From NCBI GenBank assembly GCA_948436975.1, contig CAOJJB010000022.1:1-33163 (forward strand): a DNA stretch of 33,163 nucleotides, in the 5' to 3' direction. Of the stretch, positions 1 to 8,058 are shown piece by piece (position 1 is the stretch's first letter; each line of letters begins with the position of its first letter). A model generated the notes under the pieces. It did no database searches and was not told the origin of the DNA. It saw only the letters and a list, made by a program, of their open reading frames with translations. The position numbers and the translations under genes are program-made. Origin of the DNA: an uncultured Clostridium sp. GTDB lineage: Bacteria > Bacillota > Clostridia > TANB77 > CAG-508.

Positions 1-198
1 TCAGAGATATCAGAAACTTCATCAATTTCATCTATAACATCATCAGAGATATCAGAAACCTCATCAATTTCATCTATAACATCACCAGAGATATCAGAAA
101 CTTCATCAATTTCATCTATAACATCGTCAGAGATATCAGAAACCTCATCAATTTCATCTACAACGTCATCAGAGATATCAGAAACTTCATTAATTTCA
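1..198. repeat. 42-bp in-frame tandem repeat, about 4.7 copies
   Basis: Copies begin at 1, 43, 85, 127 and 169, an exact 42-bp period with only scattered single-base changes. The fifth copy diverges after about 198. The period is a multiple of three, and the repeat encodes the 14-residue acidic unit of the minus-strand gene. The array is cut by the left edge, so its true copy number is unknown. Confidence 0.95.
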
Positions 199-683
199 GT
201 GCTAAAATCATCTTCATTAAGTAATTCAAATTCATCAGTGTCTAAAATATCAGTTTCAACAGGTTCATCATCTATATTGGTAACATTTATATTAAATCTT
301 TCAAAGACAGATGGTTCATAGAAAAAAGGAGAGTTTTGATTTATAGAAGTATCTACTATATGAGGAGTAGAAGTAGGTATAATTATATTTTCTTCAGGTT
401 CATGTGTAGTAGTAACTCCTAAATTTAAATGTAAAGTTCTCTTTTTCTTTTTTGTTGTTAAATCTTTTTTATTTATAACAGAAGTATTATTAGATATTTT
501 ATTTTTAACATTTTTATTATTTGTTTTTTTTGTAATATCTTTAATAGTTCTTTTTTTAGCTATTGATTTTTCCTTACATGATTTTGAAACAACTTTTGGT
601 TTAGTAGTAGTTGTTTTATTTTTTAAATTTTGTTTCTTTGATACAACTGATTTCTCAACTGTATCTTCTGAAATTACTGCCAT
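1..683 (-). CDS. Unrecognised disordered protein, N-terminal part (runs off left edge)
   Basis: The gene reads leftwards from ATG at 683-681, with a GGAGGG ribosome binding site just upstream. About 227 codons are visible and no stop is reached, so the C-terminus lies outside the window. The first ~85 residues are very rich in Lys, Thr, Asn and Ser. A middle part (about 85-165) holds proline and acidic residues. From about residue 163 a 14-residue acidic unit (DDVIDEIDEVSDIS) repeats to the edge. No signal peptide, membrane segment or catalytic motif is visible. The basic start and acidic repeat suggest an intrinsically disordered protein, perhaps a linker or scaffold region ahead of a domain that is not visible. 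I do not recognise the family. It is divergent from the gene at 919. Confidence 0.75.
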   Translation of the reverse strand, partial: MAVISEDTVEKSVVSKKQNLKNKTTTTKPKVVSKSCKEKSIAKKRTIKDITKKTNNKNVKNKISNNTSVINKKDLTTKKKKRTLHLNLGVTTTHEPEENIIIPTSTPHIVDTSINQNSPFFYEPSVFERFNINVTNIDDEPVETDILDTDEFELLNEDDFSTEINEVSDISDDVVDEIDEVSDISDDVIDEIDEVSDISGDVIDEIDEVSDISDDVIDEIDEVSDIS

Positions 684-716
684 TTCGTACCCTCCATCTC
701 GACAAAATATTCCTAT

Positions 717-745
717 ATTATATGAGTTATTATAATATAAGTAAA
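717..745 (-). promoter_or_regulatory. Probable sigma-A promoter of the minus-strand repeat gene
   Basis: Read on the minus strand there is TTTACT (745-740), a 17-base spacer, and TATAAT (722-717). The start codon is about 35 bases further on. The -10 is perfect and the -35 matches four of six. The surroundings are extremely AT-rich, so chance matches are common. Confidence 0.5.
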
Positions 746-847
746 AAAAAATGTAAATGCATTTTGGGGCAAAAGTTTCAAAAAAAATATATCATTTTTG
801 TTACAATTTTGTTACTAAAACTATAAAAAAATGAAACATAAAACTTG

Positions 848-876
848 TTGAATAACATTATAAATAATGATATACT
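848..876 (+). promoter_or_regulatory. Probable sigma-A promoter for the 919 gene run
   Basis: TTGAAT (848-853), a 17-base spacer and TATACT (871-876) lie about 40 bases before the start at 919. Together with the minus-strand promoter at 717-745 this makes the gap at 684-918 a divergent promoter region. I see nothing else in that gap. Confidence 0.5.
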
Positions 877-918
877 TCTAATATATAAGTTTATATAATG
901 GTCGATTTGGAGGAAAAA

Positions 919-1917
919 ATGAATAATATAGTAGGAAATCATATAACAAATGTTCAAGAAAATTTTAGAAAATATAATACTTTAGTGTTAAAAAATAAAT
1001 ATGATAAAAAGATTTCAGATGAACTAATACAAACTTATATAGATGCTAGATATTATAATTATGGATTAGATAATAATATAAAATTTTTTTATAGAAGAAT
1101 ATATGGTGCACTTATGAAAAAAGGAAATGAATTAATAAAAAAGTCGCCAAGAAGAAAAGAATTAATAGATAATATGGTAGCACTATTTCAATATTATTTT
1201 TATTTTGATAATGTTAGAAATAATGTTGGAATAGACGAAATAGTAGCATCAATAGCAGAAAAAAGAATTTTTAAATTAAATTTAAAAACAGCTATAAAAG
1301 AAAACTTTGAAGAGAGCTTTTCAGAAATTGTTAAGGAAGATATAAAAAAATTAGATGAATCATTAAAAATATATGATTCAGAAGACTTTAAAATAGAAAC
1401 AAAAAAAATGAACAACAAAAAAAATAACTATTATAAAGTAAAACTAAAATATAATTTTGAGTTTCCAACAATATTTTGTAAAGAAGCAATAGAAGAAGTA
1501 TTTTCAACAACATATTTAGCAGAAGATAGATTATTTGTAGAATATCCAATGGTAACAATTAAAATTTTAAAAGATATATTAGACGGAGACTTTTCAAAGA
1601 TATATATTTGTGATTTTGCAATTGATTTATTAAATAAAAAGAAGAAATTAGAACAATTACTACAAATTATTAACAATCAAGCAACACAAGAGAGAATGTG
1701 TTTTGAAATTAAATATGATGATTTTAAGGAAAATAAAGACGAGATATTTGAATTATTAAAAAGTGGATTTAATTTTGCTTTAAAAACTAATGATAAAATG
1801 CCAAAACTTTCTAATGAAGAAATAAAAATATTAGAAATATTTAGTTGTGTAATAGTAAGTCCAAATGATATAAATAAAAAGAAATATAAAAATACCAAAA
1901 TATTAGAAAAACAATAA
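919..1917 (+). CDS. Unrecognised Lys/Asn-rich protein, 332 aa
   Basis: I place the start at ATG 919 rather than the in-frame ATG at 898, because GGAGG at 909-913 sits five bases before it and lies inside the longer version. The product has no signal peptide or transmembrane stretch and looks cytoplasmic and mostly helical, rich in Lys, Asn, Ile and Glu. A few hydrophobic segments with Cys (around residues 190-245) suggest a folded core. I recognise no catalytic motif or family. It is the first of a same-strand series (919-5235) of similarly composed unknown proteins with short gaps, so it probably belongs to one operon with them. Confidence 0.8.
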   Translation: MNNIVGNHITNVQENFRKYNTLVLKNKYDKKISDELIQTYIDARYYNYGLDNNIKFFYRRIYGALMKKGNELIKKSPRRKELIDNMVALFQYYFYFDNVRNNVGIDEIVASIAEKRIFKLNLKTAIKENFEESFSEIVKEDIKKLDESLKIYDSEDFKIETKKMNNKKNNYYKVKLKYNFEFPTIFCKEAIEEVFSTTYLAEDRLFVEYPMVTIKILKDILDGDFSKIYICDFAIDLLNKKKKLEQLLQIINNQATQERMCFEIKYDDFKENKDEIFELLKSGFNFALKTNDKMPKLSNEEIKILEIFSCVIVSPNDINKKKYKNTKILEKQ

Positions 1918-1942
1918 AATAGTAAAATTTAAGGAGTATACT

Positions 1943-2908
1943 ATGGATAAAATCTTAGATCTTGTTGAACTATATAAAAATACAGAAAGAGAAAAAATTG
2001 TAGAATTTAATAATGAAATTTTTTCAGAAATAACTGTTAAAGAAGAAAATAATAAAAATGAGGAAACAAATCAAAATTGGATTAAGAAGATGGAAGAAAC
2101 TATGGACAATGTGAGAGCAATTTTAGAAACAGTAGACAAATATAAAGAAAATTCTTATGAAAATAAATTTATATATTCATTAATAAATAAAATGATAACT
2201 ACAATAAAAAATGAAAAGAAAAGAATATTAGCAAAAACTAAAATACCTATTGAAAAAATAAATACATTAGAGTATCAAGGAAAATCTTATAATAAAGATA
2301 CTAAAGTTGATGTAAAAATAATATTAACAAATAAAACAGAAGAAAGCGAATTAACTGTTGAAGATATAGAAATATTGAAAAGAATAATTGATTTAGAAAA
2401 ACAAACTATAAAATTAACTACATTAGAAAACTATAAGGAACTAGAAAAACAAGAAATAGAAACTATTGAAGAAAAAATAGAAGGAAATGAGGTAATATTA
2501 AATAATAGTGATTTTAAATTACCTATTGAACTTTGGAATTATATTATAGAAGAAATAGAAAAAAAGCCAAAAGCAAAAAAGTCTAATAAAGTAAAAGAAA
2601 ACAGAAATACTAAAATGCTTAAAAAATATATGGACGAACTTTTTTTATTAGATTATGTAGTTTTACAAAATATTGAAGAAAAAGAAGATAAACCTAGTTA
2701 TAAAAATGAAATAATAGAACAGCTAGTTTCTAATATGATAGAAAAAGTATTAGATATGGATTTAGAATTACCAGAAAAGCAATTAACTGATTTAGTAAGC
2801 AAAAAGTATGAAACAATAAAATATAAAAAACAAGTTTGTAATAAACAAATTCAGGACATATTTAAAAAATATATTAGTAAATATGTTCAAAAAATTACTA
2901 ATGCTTAA
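1943..2908 (+). CDS. Unrecognised Glu/Lys-rich helical protein, 321 aa
   Basis: The start ATG is preceded by AAGGAG with good spacing, 25 bases after the previous stop. The sequence is dominated by Glu, Lys, Asn and Ile in heptad-like helical patterns, with long charged stretches (residues about 25-75 and 140-220) that could form coiled coils. There is no signal peptide or membrane segment. The C-terminal third (about 225-321) has a more regular hydrophobic pattern and may be a folded helical domain. Function and family are unknown. Position and composition link it to its neighbours at 919 and 3090. Confidence 0.8.
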   Translation: MDKILDLVELYKNTEREKIVEFNNEIFSEITVKEENNKNEETNQNWIKKMEETMDNVRAILETVDKYKENSYENKFIYSLINKMITTIKNEKKRILAKTKIPIEKINTLEYQGKSYNKDTKVDVKIILTNKTEESELTVEDIEILKRIIDLEKQTIKLTTLENYKELEKQEIETIEEKIEGNEVILNNSDFKLPIELWNYIIEEIEKKPKAKKSNKVKENRNTKMLKKYMDELFLLDYVVLQNIEEKEDKPSYKNEIIEQLVSNMIEKVLDMDLELPEKQLTDLVSKKYETIKYKKQVCNKQIQDIFKKYISKYVQKITNA

Positions 2909-2924
2909 ATTTATATTAGGAATT

Positions 2925-2945
2925 ATTTGTAATTAGTTTACAAAT
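2925..2945 (+). other. Perfect 8-bp stem-loop before the small ORF at 2967
   Basis: ATTTGTAA (2925-2932) pairs with TTACAAAT (2938-2945) around a five-base loop. It sits between the 1943 gene and the small ORF, without a following U-tract. It is more likely an mRNA processing or stability element than a terminator. In such AT-rich sequence it may also have no function. Confidence 0.35.
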
Positions 2946-2966
2946 AGTAATTGAAAGGGATTTACA

Positions 2967-3089
2967 ATGGATAAAAATCTTGAATTATCAAAGTTAAGTA
3001 ACGAAAAACTATTAAAACTATATAAAAAAACAGAAAAATATATAGAATTTTTAGAAAAAGAAAAAACGGAAAAAAGTTCGGAGGATTAA
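2967..3089 (+). CDS. Small charged helical protein, 40 aa
   Basis: A 40-codon ORF starts at ATG 2967 behind AAAGGG and ends exactly one base before the next gene's ATG (TAA at 3087-3089, ATG at 3090). The last codons (TCG GAG GAT) supply the ribosome binding site for the next gene, which implies translational coupling. The peptide reads as one amphipathic helix: an N-terminal LSKLSNEKLLKLY segment followed by a Lys/Glu tail. The tight junction and the Shine-Dalgarno sequence argue that it is a real gene. The family is not recognised. Confidence 0.65.
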   Translation: MDKNLELSKLSNEKLLKLYKKTEKYIEFLEKEKTEKSSED

Positions 3090-4682
3090 ATGAACGATAT
3101 ATTAGTAGAATTTGAAAAATATATATCAAGTAATAAAGAAGTTTTAACTGTATTGCCTATAAATACTAAAATGAACAGAAGTAAATATGTTGAAAAAGTA
3201 GTAGAATTTGAAGAAACAGCTTTAAAAATAAGAGATATTATATGGAATGAAATGCAAGATAGATATAAAAAATTACTTGATATTCAGGAAAATCCAGATG
3301 TTATAAAAATACAAAAGAATATTGAAAGTATTGGAAATATTGAATTATTTAATGAAATAAATACTCCTTATGAAAAACTAGGTATTGATAGGATAATACA
3401 TAAGTTAAATTGCATTTCTGAACCTAACTTTGATGAAATAAATCAAAGTTTAAAATTATTTATAAATAAATTTAAAGAATATGGGATAAATTTAACAGAA
3501 AATGATTTTTATTATAGTCATTATTCAAATGAGTATGTTAAATCTTTTTTAAATGAACCTGAGAATTCTGAACGACTAAAAAATGTATTTGATAAAATAT
3601 TATCTAAGTGTCCAGATATAGCAACACATATTGAGCTAAACTTAAGATATTTGTATTATATAAATTCTAAAAAATTAGAAAAAGAATTAAATGAAAGAAA
3701 TGAAAAAATATTACATCATATGAATTTGGATAATACTAGATTAATAAATCGTTTTTTTGAATTAAATAAGGAATTAGTGTTATTAGAAAAAACAGATTCA
3801 AAATATATATTAGGTAAATTTGTTAATAATAATTGGAATACTAAAACATTTACAGATAAAGAAATGAATAGTTTATATGAAAAATTTGGTATAAAAAATT
3901 ATTTTGAAAGTAGTGCAGAACAAAAAAGACTTATAAATGATAGTTTTGTAAGACTATTAAGTACACTTTATGAATATAAAATATATAAAGAATATCAATA
4001 TGTTATAGAAGATTTAAAAACTAAGTATAGAATTAAGTATGATTATAATGATATTTATGAAAAGAAAAATAAAGAATTACGTAAAAAAGAACAAGAATTA
4101 ATAAAAGAAAGTAAGAGAAATAGAAGAAATATTAAAAGATGTAAAAGCCAATTTTTTGGTTTTATAAGAAAAAGGCTAGAAAGAAAAATATATGAATTTC
4201 CAGTTGCTTCAACTATTAAAATAAAAGAATTAAAAAATTTGTATGTAGATTTAGATGAAAAAAGAGTAAATGCAAAGATTGCTGAACTTGTTAAATATAA
4301 CTCTACAATTAAAGATATGTTTAAAATGGCAATATCTTTTTATACATATATATATAGAATTACAACTCAATTTTATGTGGATCAAGGTGTAAATATAGAT
4401 GAAAAAGTTCAAAAAATAATAGATTTTATGAATAAACCATATAAGGCAGCATTAAGTGAAATAAAATTATCAGAAGAGTTAAAAATTACAGAAATAATTT
4501 CAAATAAATGTGAAAAAATAGGTATCATTTTAAAAAAAGAAGATTTAGAAGATAATTTGAAAAATATTATAGAAGATGTAGAAAAAATAGTAGATTATTA
4601 TAATATTAAAAAAAGCAATTTAAAAGAAGAAGATATTGTTTTTGTAGAAAAAGTAGAACAAATTGCATTAAAGAGATCTTAA
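3090..4682 (+). CDS. Unrecognised large helical protein, 530 aa
   Basis: This is the longest of the unknown genes in the first operon, translated directly after the 40-aa gene from a GGAGG site. There is no signal peptide or transmembrane segment. Residues about 320-370 are a highly basic, Lys/Arg/Glu-rich stretch likely to be coiled coil, and might bind nucleic acid or polyphosphate. The flanking regions are helical with regular hydrophobics. No nucleotide-binding or metal-binding motif is evident. I recognise no family. It may act with the other products of the 919-5235 run, but that rests only on gene order. Confidence 0.8.
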   Translation: MNDILVEFEKYISSNKEVLTVLPINTKMNRSKYVEKVVEFEETALKIRDIIWNEMQDRYKKLLDIQENPDVIKIQKNIESIGNIELFNEINTPYEKLGIDRIIHKLNCISEPNFDEINQSLKLFINKFKEYGINLTENDFYYSHYSNEYVKSFLNEPENSERLKNVFDKILSKCPDIATHIELNLRYLYYINSKKLEKELNERNEKILHHMNLDNTRLINRFFELNKELVLLEKTDSKYILGKFVNNNWNTKTFTDKEMNSLYEKFGIKNYFESSAEQKRLINDSFVRLLSTLYEYKIYKEYQYVIEDLKTKYRIKYDYNDIYEKKNKELRKKEQELIKESKRNRRNIKRCKSQFFGFIRKRLERKIYEFPVASTIKIKELKNLYVDLDEKRVNAKIAELVKYNSTIKDMFKMAISFYTYIYRITTQFYVDQGVNIDEKVQKIIDFMNKPYKAALSEIKLSEELKITEIISNKCEKIGIILKKEDLEDNLKNIIEDVEKIVDYYNIKKSNLKEEDIVFVEKVEQIALKRS

Positions 4683-4704
4683 TGAATATAAGAGGAGAAT
4701 AATA

Positions 4705-5235
4705 ATGGCAGAAAGTCTAGAAATAATAGAGGCCAAACAAAAAAAAGATGATAGAAACTTTTTTATAGAGAAAGTAAAACAAGATCCTATTTTATTAGAA
4801 TGGGCAAATGAAGAAATACGAGATGATAAAGAAATAGTATTAAATGCAGTAAAAGTAGATGGCGGAGCATTAGAATTTGCAAGTGATAGATTAAAAGATG
4901 ATAAAGAAATATTATTAGAAGCAGTAAGCCAAGCAGGTTGGACATGTTGTTATGCGAGTACAAGACTAAAAGCTGATAAAGATGTATTATTAGCAGCTAC
5001 AAAAAATGATGGACAAGTGCTATATTATGCGAGTAAAGAATTAAGGGATGATAAAGAAGTTGTAATGAGTGCAATTGAAAATAAGCCAATAATTTTAAAA
5101 TATGCAAGTTATAGATTAAGAAATGATAAAGAAGTAGCAATAGAAGCATTAAGTAAGGGAAAACAGAAAGTAATAGATTATATAACTCCAGAATTAAGAG
5201 AAGATGAAGAAATAAAAAAAATATTAAACAATTAA
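4705..5235 (+). CDS. DUF4116-type repeat protein, 176 aa
   Basis: Starts at ATG 4705 behind AGAGGAG. After a charged ~20-residue leader the protein is almost entirely made of about six tandem repeats of ~22-25 residues with the pattern Leu-(Arg/Lys)-x-Asp-Lys-(Glu/Asp)-(Val/Ile)-Val/Leu, then a hydrophobic helix and a (Tyr/Phe)-Ala-Ser turn. This is the DUF4116 signature, a helical repeat of unknown biochemical function usually assumed to mediate protein binding. The repeats are well conserved and show no decay. It closes the first gene run and is followed by the terminator-like hairpin at 5256-5299. Confidence 0.85.
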   Translation: MAESLEIIEAKQKKDDRNFFIEKVKQDPILLEWANEEIRDDKEIVLNAVKVDGGALEFASDRLKDDKEILLEAVSQAGWTCCYASTRLKADKDVLLAATKNDGQVLYYASKELRDDKEVVMSAIENKPIILKYASYRLRNDKEVAIEALSKGKQKVIDYITPELREDEEIKKILNN

Positions 5236-5255
5236 ATTAAATAAAAAATAGAATA

Positions 5256-5299
5256 AACCTTTCTTTTTAGAATATATAATTAAAAAGAGAGGTTATTTT
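5256..5299 (+). terminator. Terminator-like hairpin whose 3' arm holds the yqfC ribosome binding site
   Basis: AACCTTTCTTTTTA (5256-5269) pairs with TAAAAAGAGAGGTT (5281-5294): 14 pairs with one G-U, an 11-base loop, then a T-rich tail. It follows the DUF4116 gene and looks like an intrinsic terminator. GAGAGG at 5287-5292, eight bases before the yqfC start, is the only plausible Shine-Dalgarno sequence and lies wholly in the 3' arm. When the stem forms on a read-through transcript, yqfC translation would be blocked. Confidence 0.6.
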
Positions 5300-5300
5300 T

Positions 5301-5573
5301 ATGAAAAATTATAATAAAGTAAGTAAATTTTTAGAAATTCCGAGAGAAGTTATTAGTAATATTCCAAAGATAACAATAACAGGTTTTGATGAAATAATGA
5401 TAGAAAATTTTAAAGGAATATTAGAGTATGAGGATTTTTTTGCTAGAATAAGCACCTCAATAGGAAACATAAATATAAATGGTTTTAACTTAAAATTAAA
5501 TCAGATGACAGATGATGATATATTAGTAAGTGGTAAAATTGAAAATATAGACTTTGAAGCAAAAAAAATATGA
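5301..5573 (+). CDS. yqfC: Sporulation protein YqfC
   Basis: A 90-residue protein with the YabP/YqfC family layout: an N-terminal IPREV-x-PKIT-like segment, then an F-x-x-I-L-x-Y and I-x-T-x-x-G-x-I-x-I-x-G pattern typical of these beta-rich proteins. In Bacillus subtilis, yqfC is made in the mother cell under sigma-E and lies next to yqfD; its exact role in spore formation is not settled. The same order is kept here, with yqfD starting 85 bases downstream. I saw no convincing sigma-E promoter. The start is fixed by the GAGAGG site buried in the upstream hairpin. Length is normal for the family. Confidence 0.88.
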   Translation: MKNYNKVSKFLEIPREVISNIPKITITGFDEIMIENFKGILEYEDFFARISTSIGNININGFNLKLNQMTDDDILVSGKIENIDFEAKKI

Positions 5574-5658
5574 TGTTAGTTAATAAATGGTGTACATAAG
5601 TGTTTAAAAGTATCTAGTAACTAATGTAATTAATGAGTTGTTTAGAGAGGAGAGTGTT

Positions 5659-6849
5659 ATGTTTTTTAAAATTATATATATGTTTTTTGTTGGGGCGGTA
5701 AATATTATTGTTGAAGGATTTTTTTTAGAAAGATTTTTAAATATTTGTAGAAATAAAAAAATAATCCTGCAAGATTTACATAGAGAAAATAGTACATACA
5801 TAAAAGCTAGAATATTAAGGTCTGATTTTAAAGAAATAGTACATATTGCAAAACAAACAAAGTGTAAAGTAAAAATAGAGAAAAAATCAGGAGTACCATT
5901 TTTTATTAATAAGTATAGAAAAAGAAAAGTTTTTGCAGTTGCTATTATAGTGATTGCTATTTTCATTTTTGCTATAACTAAATTTATATGGAATGTTGAA
6001 GTATATGGAAATGAAAGTTTAACTAAAGATGAAGTTATACAGTTAGTAAAGGAATATGGTATAAGTGTTGGAAAATTAAAGTTTGGTATTAATACTGAAA
6101 AAATAAGTAACTCTATAAGACTTCAAAGACAAGATCTATCTTGGATTGGTATAAATATTCAAGGAACTAATGCTATTATAACTGTTGAAGAAGCAATAGA
6201 AATTCCAGATATGATTGATAAAAGTCAGATATGTAATATTGTTGCAAGTAAAGATGGAGTTATCTCAAAAATTATTGTTCAAAGTGGAACTGCAAGAGTA
6301 AAAGAAGGAGATGAAGTAAAAGAAGGAGATATTTTGGTTGAAGGAGTAATGGAAGGCGAACATACAGGAATAAGGCAAGTACATGCAGAAGCAGATGTTT
6401 TTGGAAAAATTTATTGTGAAAAGGAGAAAAAAGAGGAATTTGTTCAAAATGTAACAGTAAAAACTGGAAAAGAGGAAAAAAAGAACGAAATTTGTATAAA
6501 TAATTTTAAAATAAATTTGAATAAAGGGGTTTCAAAATTTGAAAATTATGATACAATAATCACAAGTCAAAAAGTAAAATTATTTTCTAATTTTTATTTA
6601 CCAATTGAAATAAAAAAAGTAACTAATATAGAATTGGTAAATCAACCAAAAACGTATTCAGAAGAAGAACTAAAAGAAAAAATAGAAAAGGAATTAGAAG
6701 AAGAATTAGAAAAAGAATATGAAATATCAAAATATGAAAATAAATATAAAACAAGAAACATAGAAGTAAATAAAAAAGATAATGGAATAAGTATGAAAAT
6801 AATATATGAAATTCAAGAAGATATTGGAATAAAGAAAAACATAGATTAA
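5659..6849 (+). CDS. yqfD: Sporulation protein YqfD
   Basis: I start at ATG 5659 (GAGGAG at 5647-5652) rather than the upstream in-frame TTG 5638; this gives 396 residues, normal for YqfD. The N-terminal ~90 residues contain the arginine-rich soluble part. One transmembrane helix lies at about residues 93-113. It is followed by a POTRA-like region (VEVYGNESLTKDEV) and the family's WIGINIQGT segment near 170. The C-terminal ~100 residues are an acidic-basic helical tail. YqfD is a mother-cell membrane protein of sporulation, related to SpoIIIAG/stage IV type proteins. It pairs with YqfC here as in most endospore formers. Confidence 0.9.
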   Translation: MFFKIIYMFFVGAVNIIVEGFFLERFLNICRNKKIILQDLHRENSTYIKARILRSDFKEIVHIAKQTKCKVKIEKKSGVPFFINKYRKRKVFAVAIIVIAIFIFAITKFIWNVEVYGNESLTKDEVIQLVKEYGISVGKLKFGINTEKISNSIRLQRQDLSWIGINIQGTNAIITVEEAIEIPDMIDKSQICNIVASKDGVISKIIVQSGTARVKEGDEVKEGDILVEGVMEGEHTGIRQVHAEADVFGKIYCEKEKKEEFVQNVTVKTGKEEKKNEICINNFKINLNKGVSKFENYDTIITSQKVKLFSNFYLPIEIKKVTNIELVNQPKTYSEEELKEKIEKELEEELEKEYEISKYENKYKTRNIEVNKKDNGISMKIIYEIQEDIGIKKNID

Positions 6850-6864
6850 AGAGGAGGTTTTTTT

Positions 6865-8058
6865 ATGGTAGAAGAAAGAAGCTTAAAAGTGCTTTCTAAT
6901 GATACAACTTTTTTTAGTAAGGTTTCTAGTACATTAACAAAACTATTAACTCCAACAAAAATTGGTATTAATGGAATGATGATAAATTTAAAAAGAAGTA
7001 GTTTGATAAAGTATTTTGAGCAATATAAAAATGCTGAAAAATTAAATGATGTATCTAAAAAGGAACAATTTCAAAATAGATATGAAGAAAGTTATACATT
7101 ATATTTAGAATCAATAGATAAACATATAATGGATTCAATCTATAAAAAAGTAAAAAATAATATAGCTTCTGTATTTGAAAAAGATGCTTTGGCAAATTAT
7201 TATAATGTAGTCCACTTAAAAGATACAGAATATATAGAATATAAGTATAGAAAACAAAAATTTTTATTAGACTTAGATTATCAAAGTTTATTATCAGGAA
7301 AAAAAGAAAAAATAGTAGTAAAATATGAACCAATGTATATAGAAAAAATGGATATTATATATAAAGGAATACTAAAGAATTATTCAGTTAAATTAGCAGA
7401 TGGATTAAGAGCAAAAAAAATTAATCAAACAGATTTATATAAAAAAATATTTGAAACACTTGAAGATTATATAAAAAATATTCTACCAATAAAATTTAAA
7501 ATAGAAGGAACAGAAAAATATGGAAAAATATTAGAAGATTATGAAGAATATGAAAGATTTAGTATAGGAAAATTGGATGAAAGAGATTTCTTAGAAAAGA
7601 ATATGATTTTATTAAGTTTAAGTAGAACTCTATTTACACATAGTCTTCCTTTAGTAGCAGCAGAACAATGTTATAATAAATTATTAATAGATACAAGAAA
7701 TCTTATAACAAATACAAAAGTAAAAGAAAAAAAAGAATCTACATATCAAATTTTATTAAAATTAATTGAAGATTATAATGTAAAATTATTATCAACAAAG
7801 GTTTATTGGGATAAACCAAATGAAAGAGAAGAATATAAGAAGTTTTGGGAAGCATATAGTAAAATAGGTTCATCACAAGAAAAAGAAATACTATCTCTAA
7901 GAAGAGAGTTATATAATACTGAAGACGAATATGAAAAATATGCAAATATTAGAAAATTCTATAAAAACAAATTAGTAGAATTAGGAGTAATGAGAGTTGT
8001 AAAAAATGTACCAAAAACAATAAAAGGGCATTATAAAAAAGGTATTAAAGTAAAATGA
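6865..8058 (+). CDS. Unknown 397-aa protein in the place of phoH and the HD phosphodiesterase
   Basis: Starts behind a strong GAGGAGG site 15 bases after yqfD and overlaps the ybeY start by four bases (ATGA), so it is co-translated with ybeY. It has no P-loop, no HD motif and no transmembrane helix, so it is neither PhoH nor a YqfF/PgpH phosphodiesterase, which normally stand between yqfD and ybeY. The protein is helical and Lys/Tyr/Glu-rich, with two somewhat hydrophobic stretches near residues 30-50 and 245-275 and a basic C-terminus. It resembles the unknown proteins at 919-4682 in composition. I do not recognise the family. Confidence 0.8.
   Translation: MVEERSLKVLSNDTTFFSKVSSTLTKLLTPTKIGINGMMINLKRSSLIKYFEQYKNAEKLNDVSKKEQFQNRYEESYTLYLESIDKHIMDSIYKKVKNNIASVFEKDALANYYNVVHLKDTEYIEYKYRKQKFLLDLDYQSLLSGKKEKIVVKYEPMYIEKMDIIYKGILKNYSVKLADGLRAKKINQTDLYKKIFETLEDYIKNILPIKFKIEGTEKYGKILEDYEEYERFSIGKLDERDFLEKNMILLSLSRTLFTHSLPLVAAEQCYNKLLIDTRNLITNTKVKEKKESTYQILLKLIEDYNVKLLSTKVYWDKPNEREEYKKFWEAYSKIGSSQEKEILSLRRELYNTEDEYEKYANIRKFYKNKLVELGVMRVVKNVPKTIKGHYKKGIKVK

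Noticed and set aside
1-198. CRISPR array
   Set aside because: The 42-bp units abut with no spacers, keep a coding frame and encode a regular acidic peptide.
611-826. A 71-codon plus-strand ORF of hydrophobic residues
   Set aside because: It overlaps the start and promoter of the minus-strand gene, has no ribosome binding site, and its composition is what reverse-reading AT-rich sequence gives.
5604-5966. A 120-codon minus-strand hydrophobic ORF
   Set aside because: It lies opposite yqfD, which has clear family motifs; a shadow of the AT-rich coding strand. The same applies to the other antisense ORFs, for example at 13755-14102 and 27531-28004.
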